64,000 bases of DNA, from the NCBI GenBank assembly GCA_022494885.1, contig JAGVSM010002732.1, positions 1-64,000 of the forward strand. The letters are read 5' to 3'. The position numbers and the translations under genes are program-made. This document shows positions 32,601-44,415 of the stretch, in pieces; the stretch's first letter is position 1; each line of letters begins with the position of its first letter. The notes beneath the pieces were generated by a model. It was not told where the DNA came from and did not search any database. It saw only the letters and a list, made by a program, of their open reading frames with translations. The DNA is from Micrasema longulum. Taxonomy: Eukaryota; Arthropoda; Insecta; Trichoptera; Brachycentridae.

Positions 32601-33236
32601 TATTGAAATAAATAGTCTTTTCACTATCGGTTTTATTGATCTTCAAAAACATTGATCATTGACAGTGGCGTTTTTGATTTTAGCCCCTCAAGTCTTGTAT
32701 TCTATGTGGATTCATGTGACATCATATGCATAGTTTTCTGCTACAAGATTTTTTGCTTTGTAGAAAAACCGAGACTGTGTAATTAAGATAAGATTAACAG
32801 GAGCACATAAGCATCACGGGATATACGTATTTACGTATATGTAGGCATTTATGCACAATAATATATAATGCCGGCAAGTGCGCAATAAACAGTTAGACCG
32901 AAGCCTACAGCTAATTACCATTGTTTACGCCCGGGTAACTTTTCCCACAAGGGGGAGATGTGCCCACTAAATACATTACTGGTCAAAATAATAAATTCAC
33001 ACAAATAAAAAAAACAAAATTTAAAAAATAATATAAAGTGTCAATCATGTCAAAAATCACACCAGAGACAACATGCATGATAATCTTATGCGCTAACCAC
33101 TATTCCAAACCATGCAAAAATACATAATACAAAAAATAATGAATTTTACGAAGTACACGAATCAGCGAGTTGAAATAAGTATTTATTCAGAAGAAATAGC
33201 GGCGTTAGAGCGGTTTGATGAATCTGTATGTAAGTA
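32601..33236. other. Unassigned DNA
   Basis: No supported feature; short ATACGTATTTACGTATATG palindromic stretch near 32824. Confidence 0.4.
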
Positions 33237-33590
33237 TAGTTTTTATGTTACTCTCTTGCAGATGGCTTCCTGAATCCAGAGGGATAAAGACAGCTGCCCA
33301 TCGCACCGATTATGCCTAGGTAAATTTGACAAAACCGAGGACTCGTATTTCCGTTTTTCGCAAAGCAAAATTGAGCGGATTTCGATTTTTTTAACAAAAG
33401 AGGATCAGAAAAATCGTTTCGTTTTTTATTAAAAAAAAGTTATCATATTCAAATACCGTATGTCTGAAGACGGCAGAAAAATTTAGACATTTTTAAGGGT
33501 TTTTGGATGATCCTAGCTCATATAAAAAACAATTTATCAAAAAGAACAACAGGGATACGCAAATAGTAGATATTTACAGTGTGGAGAAAA
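33237..33590 (+). repeat. Dispersed repeat family A, copy 2
   Basis: TTACTCTCTTGCAGATGGCT, CCGTATGTCTGAAGACGGCA, TTTTTGGATGATCCTAGC and AACAGGGATACGCAAATAGT follow the order of 4312-4645 and 58013-58345. Confidence 0.75.
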
Positions 33591-33596
33591 AAACGT

Positions 33597-33850
33597 TGTC
33601 GGCCTCGTGGTGTAGTGGTCGGCGCGTTTGCCTGCCATGCATAAGGTCTCGGGTTCGATTCCCGACATGGTTGACATGATATATTTATTTAATAAGCTGT
33701 TTTTACTTTTGAATATTTCATAATCCCAGGACTGGCTTCTGAAGCGTTAGACTGATCATCTTACCTTGATGTAAGACAAATGATTAAGATACGCTGCAAT
33801 TGGTGTACCACTACAGTGCCCTGTGCACCATTAGGTGCGGAAAGAGAAAG
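33597..33850 (+). mobile_element. tRNA-derived SINE, near full length
   Basis: The best copy of the main SINE family. The tRNA-like head CGGCCTCGTGGTGTAGTGGT/CGGCGCG has an A box and the B box GGTTCGATTCCCGACATGG (33652-33670). It continues with GTTGAC, the middle CCCAGGACTGGCTTCTGAAG, and the 3' part TACGCTGCAATTGGTGTACC/GTGCCCTGTGCACCATTAGG. Transcription would be by Pol III. The acceptor ends do not pair as in a tRNA, so it is not a functional tRNA gene. Confidence 0.85.
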
Positions 33851-33879
33851 TGCTTAATGTTCCCCCTATATAAATAACG

Positions 33880-33955
33880 CCTTAGGGAGGAAATCCAGCT
33901 TGTCTACAAACATTTGGACATACTCAAAACATTGTTGATTAAACTGACTGGTAAA
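33880..33955. repeat. Foldback family C terminal fragment
   Basis: TAGGGAGGAAATCCAGCTTG, CTACAAACATTTGGACATAC and CTCAAAACATTGTTGA, the outer end of the family. Confidence 0.7.
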
Positions 33956-34980
33956 AGACGTAAAAAAATTAAAAATTGTTTTCAGGCGTTACTAAGTAGC
34001 TGAATACTTACTTAGCTTAGTAGTTACTTAGTTCCTGATTTCATTGAAATTAAAATATATACATATTTGTTATTTTTATTATATTGAAATAAACAGCACT
34101 CAGTGCCTTTTAAATATTATTGCAAATACAATAATATACATATATGTAAGTAGAATAAAAAGTAAAATAAAGCATTTTAAACAAATTAATACTAAACAGT
34201 TTTACAAATTAAGATGTCTGAAAAGATAAACAGTATAAACATTATATTAACAGTTATGAAAATATTGATCAATTTTTTTTTTTGAAAATAAGAATATTTT
34301 TATCCTTTGACAAAACCAAGAAAACAATACCTTAATATAAATAAATACATTTAAAAAATTTGGAATAATACTAATTAATAACAAAAAATATACATCTTAT
34401 GAGGTTAAAATATTTAAACTTTTAATTAATTTTTTTAATGGAGCTAATGTATATGGGCCGTACTGTACGAAATATATAACGTGAAGGATGATACTAAAGG
34501 TATCAAGGTGAGAAAGAAGACTGATATCACGTGTGCCCCCCATTTCTTAATAGCTACTGAATTTACCGTTTCATTGAATGCAAAATTAATTACATTATTT
34601 TGTTGAAAACACCAGAATCTCGGGTACAAAACAGCATCAACGTGAATACAAAATACAGAAAGAATTTTCGTATATTTTTGACTAATTAATGATACAAATA
34701 AAAGCCGGTTTTACCTAGGGTTATACCCGGTTTTTCAAGGGTGCTATTCTGAATCTTCTCTACCCCTTAGAGAATGATTCATTTGGGGACTTAGATTTTT
34801 TGCATGCGTTTTTCATCACGTTGCTACATATATGATCAAATCAAATATGATGATTTTAATTTGGAACATTATTTATTTATTTATGCTTTCTTAAGTTAGT
34901 TCATAACATCTTAAGAACTAATATAAACTTTTATCAAAATTTTTTTATCAAAATTTCTCAATAACATATTTTTTCAATTA
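33956..34980. other. AT-rich DNA with retroelement-tail-like runs
   Basis: No gene. A TTTATTTATTTATG run at 34870-34883 may be a minus-strand retroelement end. CCTAGGGTTATACCCGG near 34710 forms a small hairpin. Confidence 0.4.
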
Positions 34981-34982
34981 AT

Positions 34983-35260
34983 ATATTTCAACAGAGATGA
35001 AGAACATTTAAGAGAAGGGAATATGGAAGTCTAGGCATCTACAGGCCTTATGACCTGTCAATGGCTGGTTCAAGTGGCCACTTTACACACTGTGTAACAT
35101 TCACCATTCTGCCTGTAGATGCCTAGACTTCCATATAACCTTCTCTTAAATGTTCTTCATCTCTGTTGTAATATATTAATATAAACAGCTCCCCAGGGAG
35201 TTGAATCCAGTCCTTGTCTACAAAAATTTGGACAAACTCAAAATATTGTTGATATTTTTT
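34983..35260. repeat. Foldback family C, hairpin copy
   Basis: Arms 34983-35046 and 35112-35174 are inverted repeats of 63 nt around a GTGGCCACTTTACACACTGT loop. The outer block AGCTCCCCAGGGAGTTGAAT and TTGTAGAC/AAATTTGGACAAACTC follow to 35250. Confidence 0.85.
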
Positions 35261-35410
35261 CAAATTAATTTGAAATATTTCGATCTTTTCAATCCCCTTT
35301 ATTCCTCCAGGTAACTCATTGTACAGCTTCAATCCCTTGTACAGTGAGTTTTGAGATTCTGTTTTTCTCCTCATTAGTAATCTTATCAATTTTATCCCTT
35401 GTTTCATACG
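35240..35410 (-). mobile_element. Non-LTR ORF2 C-terminal scrap fused to family C end
   Basis: The minus-strand frame reads LMRRKTESQNSLYKGLKLYN then ELPGGIK and LKKYQQY, the usual end of Jockey/CR1-type ORF2 (SLxYKGLKLYNELPxxIK). The frame then runs into the foldback repeat. This suggests the foldback family terminus derives from, or was captured at, the 3' end of such an element. Confidence 0.65.
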
Positions 35411-35785
35411 TATGACATTTTTGGCTAAGTTTTATTATTGTTTTTATTTAATTCATCATCAAAATTGCTACATTATATTTAATTTGCTGCTTTACTGTGA
35501 GCAAGCCAATTTCTTTGTAATTATTGCGACCCTAAGCATTAAACTAAAACACTTCGTAAGGTTGAATTGACCAAACCGTATTTATTTTTTCCGTTTTTAT
35601 AATTGATTTTTCATAGTTCGACATAAATTTGACGTTTAATAATAATCACTGTGACCATATCGTCGGAATCGTTGAACAAGGAGGCATGTGAGTTTCTTTA
35701 ACTTTACGTGAGAGCGGTTTAATTTTTTTGACCCTTTATGTCACAACTTAAAGGGTCAAAAAAAAAAAGTACAAAAGTATAACAT
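35411..35785. other. Unassigned DNA
   Basis: A small hairpin TTTTTTTGACCCTTTATGTC/ACTTAAAGGGTCAAAAAAAA at 35727-35767 is the only structure seen. Confidence 0.45.
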
Positions 35786-35787
35786 TT

Positions 35788-35950
35788 GTCGGCCTCGTGG
35801 TGTAATGCTCAGCGCCTACCATGCAAGAGGTCTAGGGTTTGATTCCCAGCATATTACCTTCATGTAACAAAAATGATCAAGATACGCTGCGATTGGTATA
35901 CCAATGCAGTGTCATATGCACCATTAGGCGAGGAAAAAGAATGATGATGA
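35788..35950 (+). mobile_element. tRNA-derived SINE with internal deletion
   Basis: Head CGGCCTCGTGGTGTAATGCT with a decayed B box GGTTTGATTCCC joins directly to the 3' body ATTACCTTCATGTAAC ... CACCATTAGGCGAGGAAA and an ATGATGATGAT tail. The middle ~80 bp is missing. Confidence 0.8.
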
Positions 35951-36183
35951 TACCATTTAATACTTGGATTAGATGTTTATACTTTAAAACCTGGAAAAAG
36001 GTCTTTATAAAACTTTTTCAATATCCAATATTTAAAAAAGGCAGTGTCCTATTTTTCGCACATCTGTCGTTGTTCTACGATACGATCCCGACGATAAATG
36101 AAGTAAAGTGTAAACGCATGCAAAAAATAAAAATCTCTAAATTAATAAATCTTATCTCGAAGAGAAAATTCATAATACCACCC

Positions 36184-36431
36184 CGAGGCCTAGATTACAA
36201 TGGGAAGTTAATAGAGTTATCTTCAACTGTCTATAAAGAATAATCGATATTTGTGTACGAAAATGAGAAAATTTGCATGAACATTTTAAAAGTGTCTTCA
36301 TCGGTAACCTATAACTGAACATCTTTATGGGAAAAAAATGCATGCACATTCTGCTTTTCATCCAGAAAACTAAATTTGACTTTGTAGATAAAATTGAAGA
36401 TAAATGTTGACTTTCCATTGTAATCGGAGCC
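36184..36431. mobile_element. MITE family G, copy 1
   Basis: Termini: GATTACAATGGGAAGTTAAT on the left and the reverse complement of GGGCTCCGATTACAATGG on the right. The interior CTATAAAGAATAATCGATAT and GTAGATAAAATTGAAGATAA matches the copy at 50072-50294. Confidence 0.75.
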
Positions 36432-36875
36432 CTGGGCTATAACTCTAAACTTCAGAGGAATATTTTTTATGATGTACTTTTAAAAACATCCCAACTAATT
36501 TTGAAAATCGTATTTCTCAATTTAAAAAAATGTATTTAAAAAGCGAAGCGATACGCACAGGGCGCGGACTAGGGATCCAATCTTATGTAATTAAATATCA
36601 AAATAAGGTATCTCAAAGTTCTTATGTGTGGAGTGTGTAGAGACGAATCGCTTAACCTGTGTGGGTATTGTATTACATACGCACGTGTAAGAATATTTAT
36701 ATTACTAATCTGATTGCACGGACATTGAGTATTCGGTCAAGCGAACTGCTAAAGTTACCCAGAACACGAAGGAGCAACGCCCCTTGCACGAACCATATGT
36801 CTATTTAAAAATAAAAAAAAACTTTTATTTAGGAAACATACAGTACAGTTACAAAGTTTTATATTTTACAAAGTT
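36432..36875. other. Unassigned DNA with minus-strand tail-like run
   Basis: An AACTTTTATTTAGGAAACAT block near 36820 looks like a reversed retroelement tail. No gene. Confidence 0.4.
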
Positions 36876-37480
36876 AGACTTAGCTCTGATGGACCAGTGA
36901 AGTTTCCATATTATAAAGTAATTATATGTCATTCAACAATGTTTGATTATGTCCAAATGCTTGCAGACTGGCTGGATTTCCTCCCTAGGGAGTTGTTACC
37001 ACTTAAACCAGCCAATGACAGGTCATAAGCCCTGTAAATGCCTAGATTTCCATATTCCCTTCTCAAAAATGTTTTCCCTCTCTGTTGAAATAAATTTAAA
37101 TAATATGTAAGGTAAATAATGAAAGTACAGAAAAGAGAAGGAAAAAAAAAACATAAATGGAAGTTGTTTAAAAATAAAAAAAATAAAAAAAGTTATTTTA
37201 AAGTTTGCAGTTTGTAGTTAGTATTTAAAAATGAAAATAATATTAAAAATGAAGAAAATTTGTAAAAGTAATTAAAAGTTAAGAATTAAAATAAAGAATG
37301 AAAAACATGCTCAGATGTAGAAATAAAATAATATAGTAATAACATTTTTAAAAAAGGAAAAACATAAATATACACATACATATTTTAAGAGATTCAAAGA
37401 AATGATGAGAAGAATCTTTAAGTGAAATATAAAACATGAAATTTAAGTCAATTTAAAAAATTATCTTTTAAATTAATGAC
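36876..37480. repeat. Repeat D copy 2, interrupted by family C
   Basis: Matches 32012-32450 from GATGGACCAGTGAAGT to the block GAGAAGAATCTTTAAGTGAA. It is interrupted at 36930-37102 by a family C unit flanked by ATATGT at 36924-36929 and 37103-37108. Copy 1 lacks the insertion. Confidence 0.8.
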
Positions 37481-38142
37481 ACATAATGGTAAGAGCAGCA
37501 ATATATTGATTTTAAACACATATGTAATTTAAGTAATTAAAAGTAGTTTAAATGTATAAAAACATGTCAATGCAGCAGAGAAAAAAGAATATGTAGGAAC
37601 ATGGAATGAAAAAGGATTTTTTTTTATTAGCTTATAATTTAAAGCAAAAAAATGCATTCGGTAAATAATCAAAGCCAGTAGTGGTAAGTAACAAAGGGCA
37701 GTCATGGGACAATGAAAGCATTTGCCCTTTCCCGAACTTTTCATAAAGACTAGTATTTTAATACATCGTCGATGCGCTGGCAATATATATTAAGTAATAC
37801 TTAAAACTTATGGGGATAATTTATGACTTTTCGTGATAGTTTTTTTTACATGTTTTTCAATTGATAAAAAAAAGTAAAAATACGTAATTTTATTTTGAAA
37901 AAACATTTGAGTAAATTTTTTTTCAAAATCAAAAGTACATGTACAAAATTAAAAAATATTTGACAGAAAATACCGGCGCGGCGCAACGATGAAATATACG
38001 AATTGGATTAAAATGTTATGTTTCTTTACAACCAAACCGTGAAAATAACAAAGCATAGACATTCCAAAAGCTTTCATTGTACTCCTCACTGCAGTACTGC
38101 CAATTTGCGATCAATCAAATAAACATGGTTAGTACATTCAAT
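37481..38142. other. Unassigned AT-rich DNA
   Basis: No supported feature. Confidence 0.4.
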
Positions 38143-38335
38143 TCTGGTTGACACGAAATATTGATTTGAAAAGGTGTTTTTACACTAGCATATGTCACAG
38201 TCCCTGGACTGGTACCTGAAGCGTAAGACTGATTATCTTACCTTCATGTAACAAAATGATCAAGATACACTGCGATTGGTGTGTCAATGCAGTGCTCTAT
38301 GCACCATTAGGTGCGGAAAGGGAATAATTATGAAT
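38143..38335 (+). mobile_element. tRNA-derived SINE, 5'-truncated
   Basis: Starts at TGGTTGACACGAAATATT and continues through GTCCCTGGACTGGTACCTGA to CACCATTAGGTGCGGAAAG. The tRNA-like head is missing. Confidence 0.8.
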
Positions 38336-39878
38336 TCACTTGTGTGAAAACATGATGTATGCTTTCTTCATTACCCTTGTACAGTCTACAAAGCATCCAG
38401 AAGGCATGTTATGACGAATACCAATATCTTATAAAAATATGCATCGGATGATCTTTCTAAGTTCGTTTAAATAAACGAAATAAAGAAAACACAAAATAAT
38501 TAAAGTTATTCCTCAGAAATCAAACATTACCAATAAGTAACATCAACATAATATAACATATGTAGAGTTGAATAATTGTCATCGGAATCCATAGATACCT
38601 AAATATAATAATGATAAATTATTATTGATATAGAATATGCGAAAAGGTATATTGTAGATAGGCAAATAAAAACTGAACGTTGGCCATCTCCGAACGTTTG
38701 ACGTTTACAGAAAAATGCTACTGAATTATTACAGTGCGGGTCTTTTATCAATTTGTATAAAAATAACCGTTTCAAATGATAAAATTCCGTAAAAAGATCG
38801 TAAAGTACATTCGCAAAATACGAGAGGCGCTCTCTGCTAACTTTACTCTAGAGAAGCTGGCTTCAGATTCCCATATAAAACTCAACATATACAGATTAAC
38901 ATTTTCTGAGTTTACTGTTTGCATCGGATGCAAAGAGTACGAACATCGAACATGTCTCTAATTCTTATTTGGCGCGAAATTTAAACAACGAAATGAATTT
39001 ATTTTTAAGCATTTGGTCCAGATTTGGTAATAACATTAATACGCAAGCCCGGCCTATGGAAATACCGCCACTGGTGCGTGGTCCTCCAAGTTAGTGTACC
39101 TCATATTTAGTTTCAAGTTAAAGAGACACCGAGGAAGAGGACGATTCCTACATTGCAAGTCCTACAAGACGAAAATAAAGGAACCAACCGGGTTCTCAGT
39201 AAGCTCTGGCCTCAACTTGGCCCAGGATCTTGAGGAATAGAGGCGGATCATACACCTTGTGCCTGATATTCCCGGAGACCACGATAGTTAGCATCAAGCG
39301 AGACGATGTAGATTAAAAAAACTGTAATCTTAAAAAAAAAAAACATACATTTATTCAATCGCTGATAATCTCAAAATGGTAACACATAATTCAAAACTTC
39401 TCAAGGAATGATTGTCTTTTTATGTACAAAAGTTCCTATGTTACGCACTCAAATATTTACAATACTAAACAACTTAATATGCATAAAATTTAGCATTTAG
39501 TAAAGCAAGGATTTCTTACTTTGCAGTAAAAACAACGCGCAATTAAAAAAATGTATATTTAATTCGAAAGATATTAGAATAACTTTCTCTTCACATAAAA
39601 TTTGGCACAAACGGCTGTAAAAAATCGTTTTGATAACGGATTGGTGTCTATTTCAGCTCTACAGCCATAAAAAAGCGATACAAAAGTGTTTCTCTCATTA
39701 GTGGTTCGTGCTAGTAAAATAAGATAATGACAAAAATGTAAATTAGAAACGGTGATTAGCAAAACAAAACAAAGAATATATCATAATTATGCAATCGTTT
39801 GATAGGCAAAAAAAGAAAGAAAAAATCTATAAGGTAACTAACTTCTGCATAGGTACTAACATTACAGCCTACCCACAC
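38336..39878. other. Unassigned DNA
   Basis: 39030-39300 is less AT-rich than average but has no coherent frame on either strand. No exon or element is supported. Confidence 0.4.
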
Positions 39879-40097
39879 ATCGTCCGGTTTCTGGCGTAAG
39901 TTGGTAACTACAATTTTTCGAAAAATGAGAGGTCTTTATGAATGGCATTAAATTCAAAATCATTGTTTAAAAAGTAAAAATTGCAAATACAAAAAACAGC
40001 ATTTCAAAATATTATTTTAGTTTTTATTTACTTTGAAAATGCAATTTCTCACAAATAATAAAATGTAGTTATCAACTTGTGTCAGAAACTCGACGAT
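39879..40097. mobile_element. MITE family H, copy 1
   Basis: The ends are inverted: ATCGTCCGGTTTCTGGCGTA/AGTTGGTAACTACAA on the left and TTGATAACTACAT-type sequence on the right, about 35 nt with several mismatches. Total 219 bp. The copy at 47235-47493 has the same termini. Confidence 0.8.
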
Positions 40098-40397
40098 ATC
40101 TATCATAATAAAAATATCATACTCAAAAGAGAGATGCACGGTGAGGATCTGGCTTTTAAAACGTGATTTTATATTTTGAGTATTTTGTTTTGTATTTTTT
40201 TTTATTTGGACCATTTTTGTTCTTAATTTTCGATAAACACATTAATATTTTTTCACAGTAATGTAATTTTTGTTGTTCTAATTTGTTTTGTTATATGTTG
40301 TAGAATAAGTAGAGTATTATATTTTATATATGAGTATAAGATCTTCGTTATAAGCAACTACTGACGAACTTTGTCAGCTTTATCTGCTTTGTCGAAT

Positions 40398-40510
40398 TTT
40401 GTCGGCTTCGTGGTGTGCTGGTCAGCGCGTTTGCCTACCATTCAAAAGGTCTCGGGTTTGATTCCTGTCATGGTTGACACGAAATATTTATTATTAAGCT
40501 TCGATTTAAA
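40398..40510 (+). mobile_element. tRNA-derived SINE, 5' half
   Basis: GTCGGCTTCGTGGTGTGCTG/GTCAGCGCG and B box GGTTTGATTCCTG, followed by GTTGACACGAAATATTTATT. The 3' half is missing. Confidence 0.75.
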
Positions 40511-41888
40511 AAAAACTGAACGAATTGAAGCGTTCATTTTCAATATTGTCGGCAAAAAATCCAATTAGGTACCTAGACACTCACATAGCTATCATAAACA
40601 TAATCCGATCCCAACGCCCGGCTGTATTTATCCTTTACGTTGGCCGATTGTTTGGATTTTATCACTTAGGTTTTTATTTCGAGAATGATGTTTTTAACAA
40701 TTGAAGATTTTTTGTGTAATTTTTTACAATATTTTTGTTCAGTATGTCCGAGAAGTAGCTCGTTATAACAGTGAATAATTGTATGGAGAAAACCAAGAAC
40801 TAATATGTCCACTAATGTTTCCTCGTTACATCCGAGATTTAGCTATTTCCGTGATCGTTATAACCGAGTTCGACTGTACTTTATTCAATCAAAAAAAAAA
40901 AGTAAATTGTTTTACTTATTAACTATATGTCGATTATTTAACTTTTTTATTCATCTGTTAGTTTCGACATAACAGGGATTTAATTTATTTTTCTGAAATA
41001 TAAAAGTAGTCATTTTTTATTTTGATTTATTTATATTTATTGTTGTGCACACGGTGCTATATTGGTATAATACAATGATATTATTACCACAAAACGTAAA
41101 CCCAACACAGCACCAATTACGTACTCAACAAAATATAATAAAATAGAATTTCTGAACAGGACAACTAAATGGGACGAGAATGTGTGTAACACGGAACTGT
41201 ATTCGCATTGATATCACCATTGTTGTGAATAAGGAGCGTGGCTTATGGAGAGATGTGGGTAAAATGTGGTGTTTGTTTTATATACACAGTAGATTTAGTA
41301 TTTTTTGTCGTTGTTTTTTATCTTAACTTTTTTTAGAGGCTAAATATTATTTTTGTCAATGAGACTCAGCTTCCGTTTACAGCGCAGATAAACAGTCAGA
41401 AACTTAATATTAATAATGAAAAATAATAAAAAAACTCACAAAAGAATTATCCAATTATGTTTTCATTACTAAAAATATGTCTTTATGTTTAAAGATATGA
41501 ACTCTTTTTTTTCTGTGATTTATTTTGTTGCCCTTTAATAATAAGGAATATTTTTGTGTTTTTTTTTAATATTTTTTATTTCCTTTTTTAATTACTATAA
41601 AAAAAGAATACCATATTATCTTTTACAGGATATTTTATTTTTTCTTTTTTATGTTACACAAACATATTATAACTGTCCATTATTTATTATAGGAGCAAAA
41701 ATTCATTTACATTTTCCTGTACACAAACGGCCATGCCTTTGTGGGATTTTTTTGTTTACTATTATTCTATTAAAATGTATTTCATTGCTATGTAATTATG
41801 CTTATTTTTTTTAATACTCTGTTTTATTATTATGTTTATTGTAAAAAAAAAAGCATTAACTTTGTGGAAAACATTTTAATAAATGTGA
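40511..41888. other. AT-rich DNA, no gene
   Basis: The hydrophobic ORF at 41554-41814 is poly-T driven and has no domain. I see no splice or coding support. A possible pogo-like pair (TTCGTTATAAGCAAC at 40344, CGTTATAACCGAGTTCGACT at 40855) is too weak to call. Confidence 0.4.
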
Positions 41889-42265
41889 GTAAATATTAGT
41901 ATATCACTTACGGACTTTTTGAGTCTACCGGTTTCAAGACATACCCGTCTCTTCGTTAAAATTAACAAATCGGGTGACCCTACCTCTACCCCCCTCCCTC
42001 TGAAATCCCTACCAATTCTTCAAAATAAGATTAAATATTTTTTAATAAAGCTTAGTGCATGTTTAGACATGGTGGAGTTCGCATCTCTATAAATCTGCAT
42101 GTGATTTATGTATTTTTGGAAATACTATGCATATACTACGGTGATGGTGAAGGTGTATTTTAGTATTTGCATGTTGGTGTAGTAAGCGTCTTGACGAAGA
42201 GACGGATACGTCTCGAAACCGGTAGACTAAAAAAGTCGTTAAGTGGTGGTGTATTTATATTTACT
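41889..42265. repeat. Snap-back repeat with GAAACCGGT motif
   Basis: Arms 41889-41962 and 42183-42265 are inverted repeats of about 75-80 bp. On the plus strand the right arm reads TTGACGA, then GAGAC-GGATAC-GTCTC, then GAAACCGGTAGAC. The stem is a perfect 5-bp pair followed at once by GAAAC. Same design as 10189-10494. Confidence 0.85.
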
Positions 42266-44274
42266 AACATTAGTTTAAAATATTTCATTTAAATAATTCC
42301 AAATGTAAATTTCTTTTGACCCCTTACCGCATACAGAGTATCTGGGCCTCGATCGCAATGCGAGTCATACCTTCACAATGACAGTATAGTTGAAGATAAA
42401 TTCTCACGAGCGATTACGAAGATACACTACTGACCCCCCTTATCAAGTTTTGGGTAGGTACATCGATATTTTTAAATAAAAACCTTTATTAGCATAATAA
42501 ACAGTACATTCAGTAAAAAAATGGAACACTTAAGGTTGAACTTGCCAAAAAAGAGTCTGGCTCTTGTGTTTAAGAAGCGTAGGATTCATTTCAAAAACGA
42601 AAAATTAAGATTTTGCTTCAACCAATCTTCAAATTATTACAAAAAATTTTAGTTCAATACGTAATATTTATTTGAGAACCCAGATACCTAAGTTTTGTCT
42701 AAATTTGAAATGGCGTAATCTGCCGGTCTAAAAGTTATTATATTTTAGTTACATAAAACTTTTGAGTATATTTTTAAATAGAACTACCTAACTTTGAAAA
42801 TTATTGTTTTTATCTAAGTTATGTTTCTTAATTTTTTATTATTGCGTGATTAAAAAAAACATTCGTTTGAAAATGGCAAAATCGTATGATTTCCTCATTT
42901 TGCGTGCATTTTACCAGACTACAGCCTCAAGAAAACGGCTCCGAGGCCAAAGAGGGTAAAGGGGGCAGTATTACAAATATATCAAATGCGTTCACTACTA
43001 CACTACAAGGAAGACAAACGAATATACGAGTACCTTAGAGTGGCGAATTACTCGGAGGTATTAACAGTATTACAATATTTGATGTCGTTTGTTTGTGTAT
43101 TTTGACATTTCAGTTCGGCGTGCCGTGAAGGTTAAACGTTAAAATAGCAAGTTAGGTTATAATATATACTAAGGTACGCATACATAATATACAATGAATG
43201 GTGCTGTGTGTCTGTATTGTAAAACAAAGCTACGGTATTTAGTTTGACACATAACTTGCAAGGCCGCCTAGAATGGATCGGATCGTAGAGAAACAAACCT
43301 GTATTGTTTACGGCTGATATAAATGCCTACATACACACACATGCACGCATACTGTATAGATATATGTATGTATATACATAATAATACTATACAATACATT
43401 GAAATTAAACGTATAAATTTCGTTTCTAAAATTGTGCACCAAATTCAAAGATTGACGTGATGTTAAAAAGATTCATTAGTTCGTAAGGTTTCTCTCTCGG
43501 GTTCGGGAACCCGAGAAAATTATCTCAAATCAAACGGATTGGGTAGGTAGGAAGAAATTTCCCCCCGGTCTGACTTTTCTTCATTAAAATGTATTCTCGT
43601 ATTTTCTCCTTAAATTAAAGCACTAAAGCGATATTTTTTTACACACCATAGATATCCATCATTGGCGGGTCCCTATCGTTTGCTTTATTTTATTTTAATT
43701 TTTCTTTTATAGGGGCTAGGACCATACGAAAACCCTTAAAAGCGCCCAGTTTTATCTAGCTTTTTCTGGCGTACTATATACAAATATTTATTTATTTATT
43801 TTATTTATTTATTTTCAGTTCACAAACAGGTAAAGATATCACAATATAAATACAATTTATAAAATTTAAAAAAAATAACACTAAACATCTTTCACCAATT
43901 ATATGTAGTCACAAAATACCAATAGTCACAAAATAAAAATTAAAAATTGTATACAGACCAAAATTTAGTTTTCATTATATGTTATTAAAGCAGTTTATTA
44001 GTATTTTTTTAAGATTAGTTTTAATAAAATTTAATTTAAGATAGATGCAATTAATACAATCGAATATAATTTTACTAGATTATTAATAAAGTCTAGTAGT
44101 AGTAATAAGTTTTTTTAAAAGTATTTGAATAATTATAGTAATAATAGTCACAATAAAATTAAATAAATAAAAAACAATGCGTACTCTTATTTAGTGTATC
44201 CGTTTTATTATTAAATATGATAACTATTTTTTTTAAATCAATTTTCTTTTCAAATAAAAAAATAAATAAAATCG
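42266..44274. other. Unassigned DNA
   Basis: Contains a short perfect hairpin CTCGGGTTC/GAACCCGAG (43497-43516), a TTTATTTATT run near 43790-43815 that looks like a reversed retroelement tail, and TA-rich microsatellite near 43360. No exon seen. Confidence 0.4.
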
Positions 44275-44415
44275 GTTTAGTTTTGGTGAGCTGAAAACGA
44301 AAACACGAGACCTAGATTTTGTTGATTTTAGTTATGCGTAATCAGTCCGATGTGCAGTTGTCTTTGTCGCACAGTATTTGGGAAGGCATCTGGAAGACAG
44401 TGAGAGTAAAACTAT
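44275..44415 (-). repeat. Dispersed repeat family A, inverted fragment
   Basis: TTTGGTGAGCTGAAAACGAA ... AGTATTTGGGAAGGCATCTG ... ACAGTGAGAGTAAAAC is the reverse complement of the start of family A. Confidence 0.6.

Noticed and set aside
33600..33675. Possible tRNA gene
   Set aside because: A and B boxes are present but the acceptor and anticodon stems do not pair and the sequence continues into a SINE body.
35839..36243. 134-codon plus-strand ORF
   Set aside because: It begins inside a SINE and ends inside a MITE; no domain.
41554..41814. Hydrophobic 86-codon ORF resembling a membrane protein
   Set aside because: Phe/Leu/Ile content is explained by poly-T composition; no splice or coding signal.
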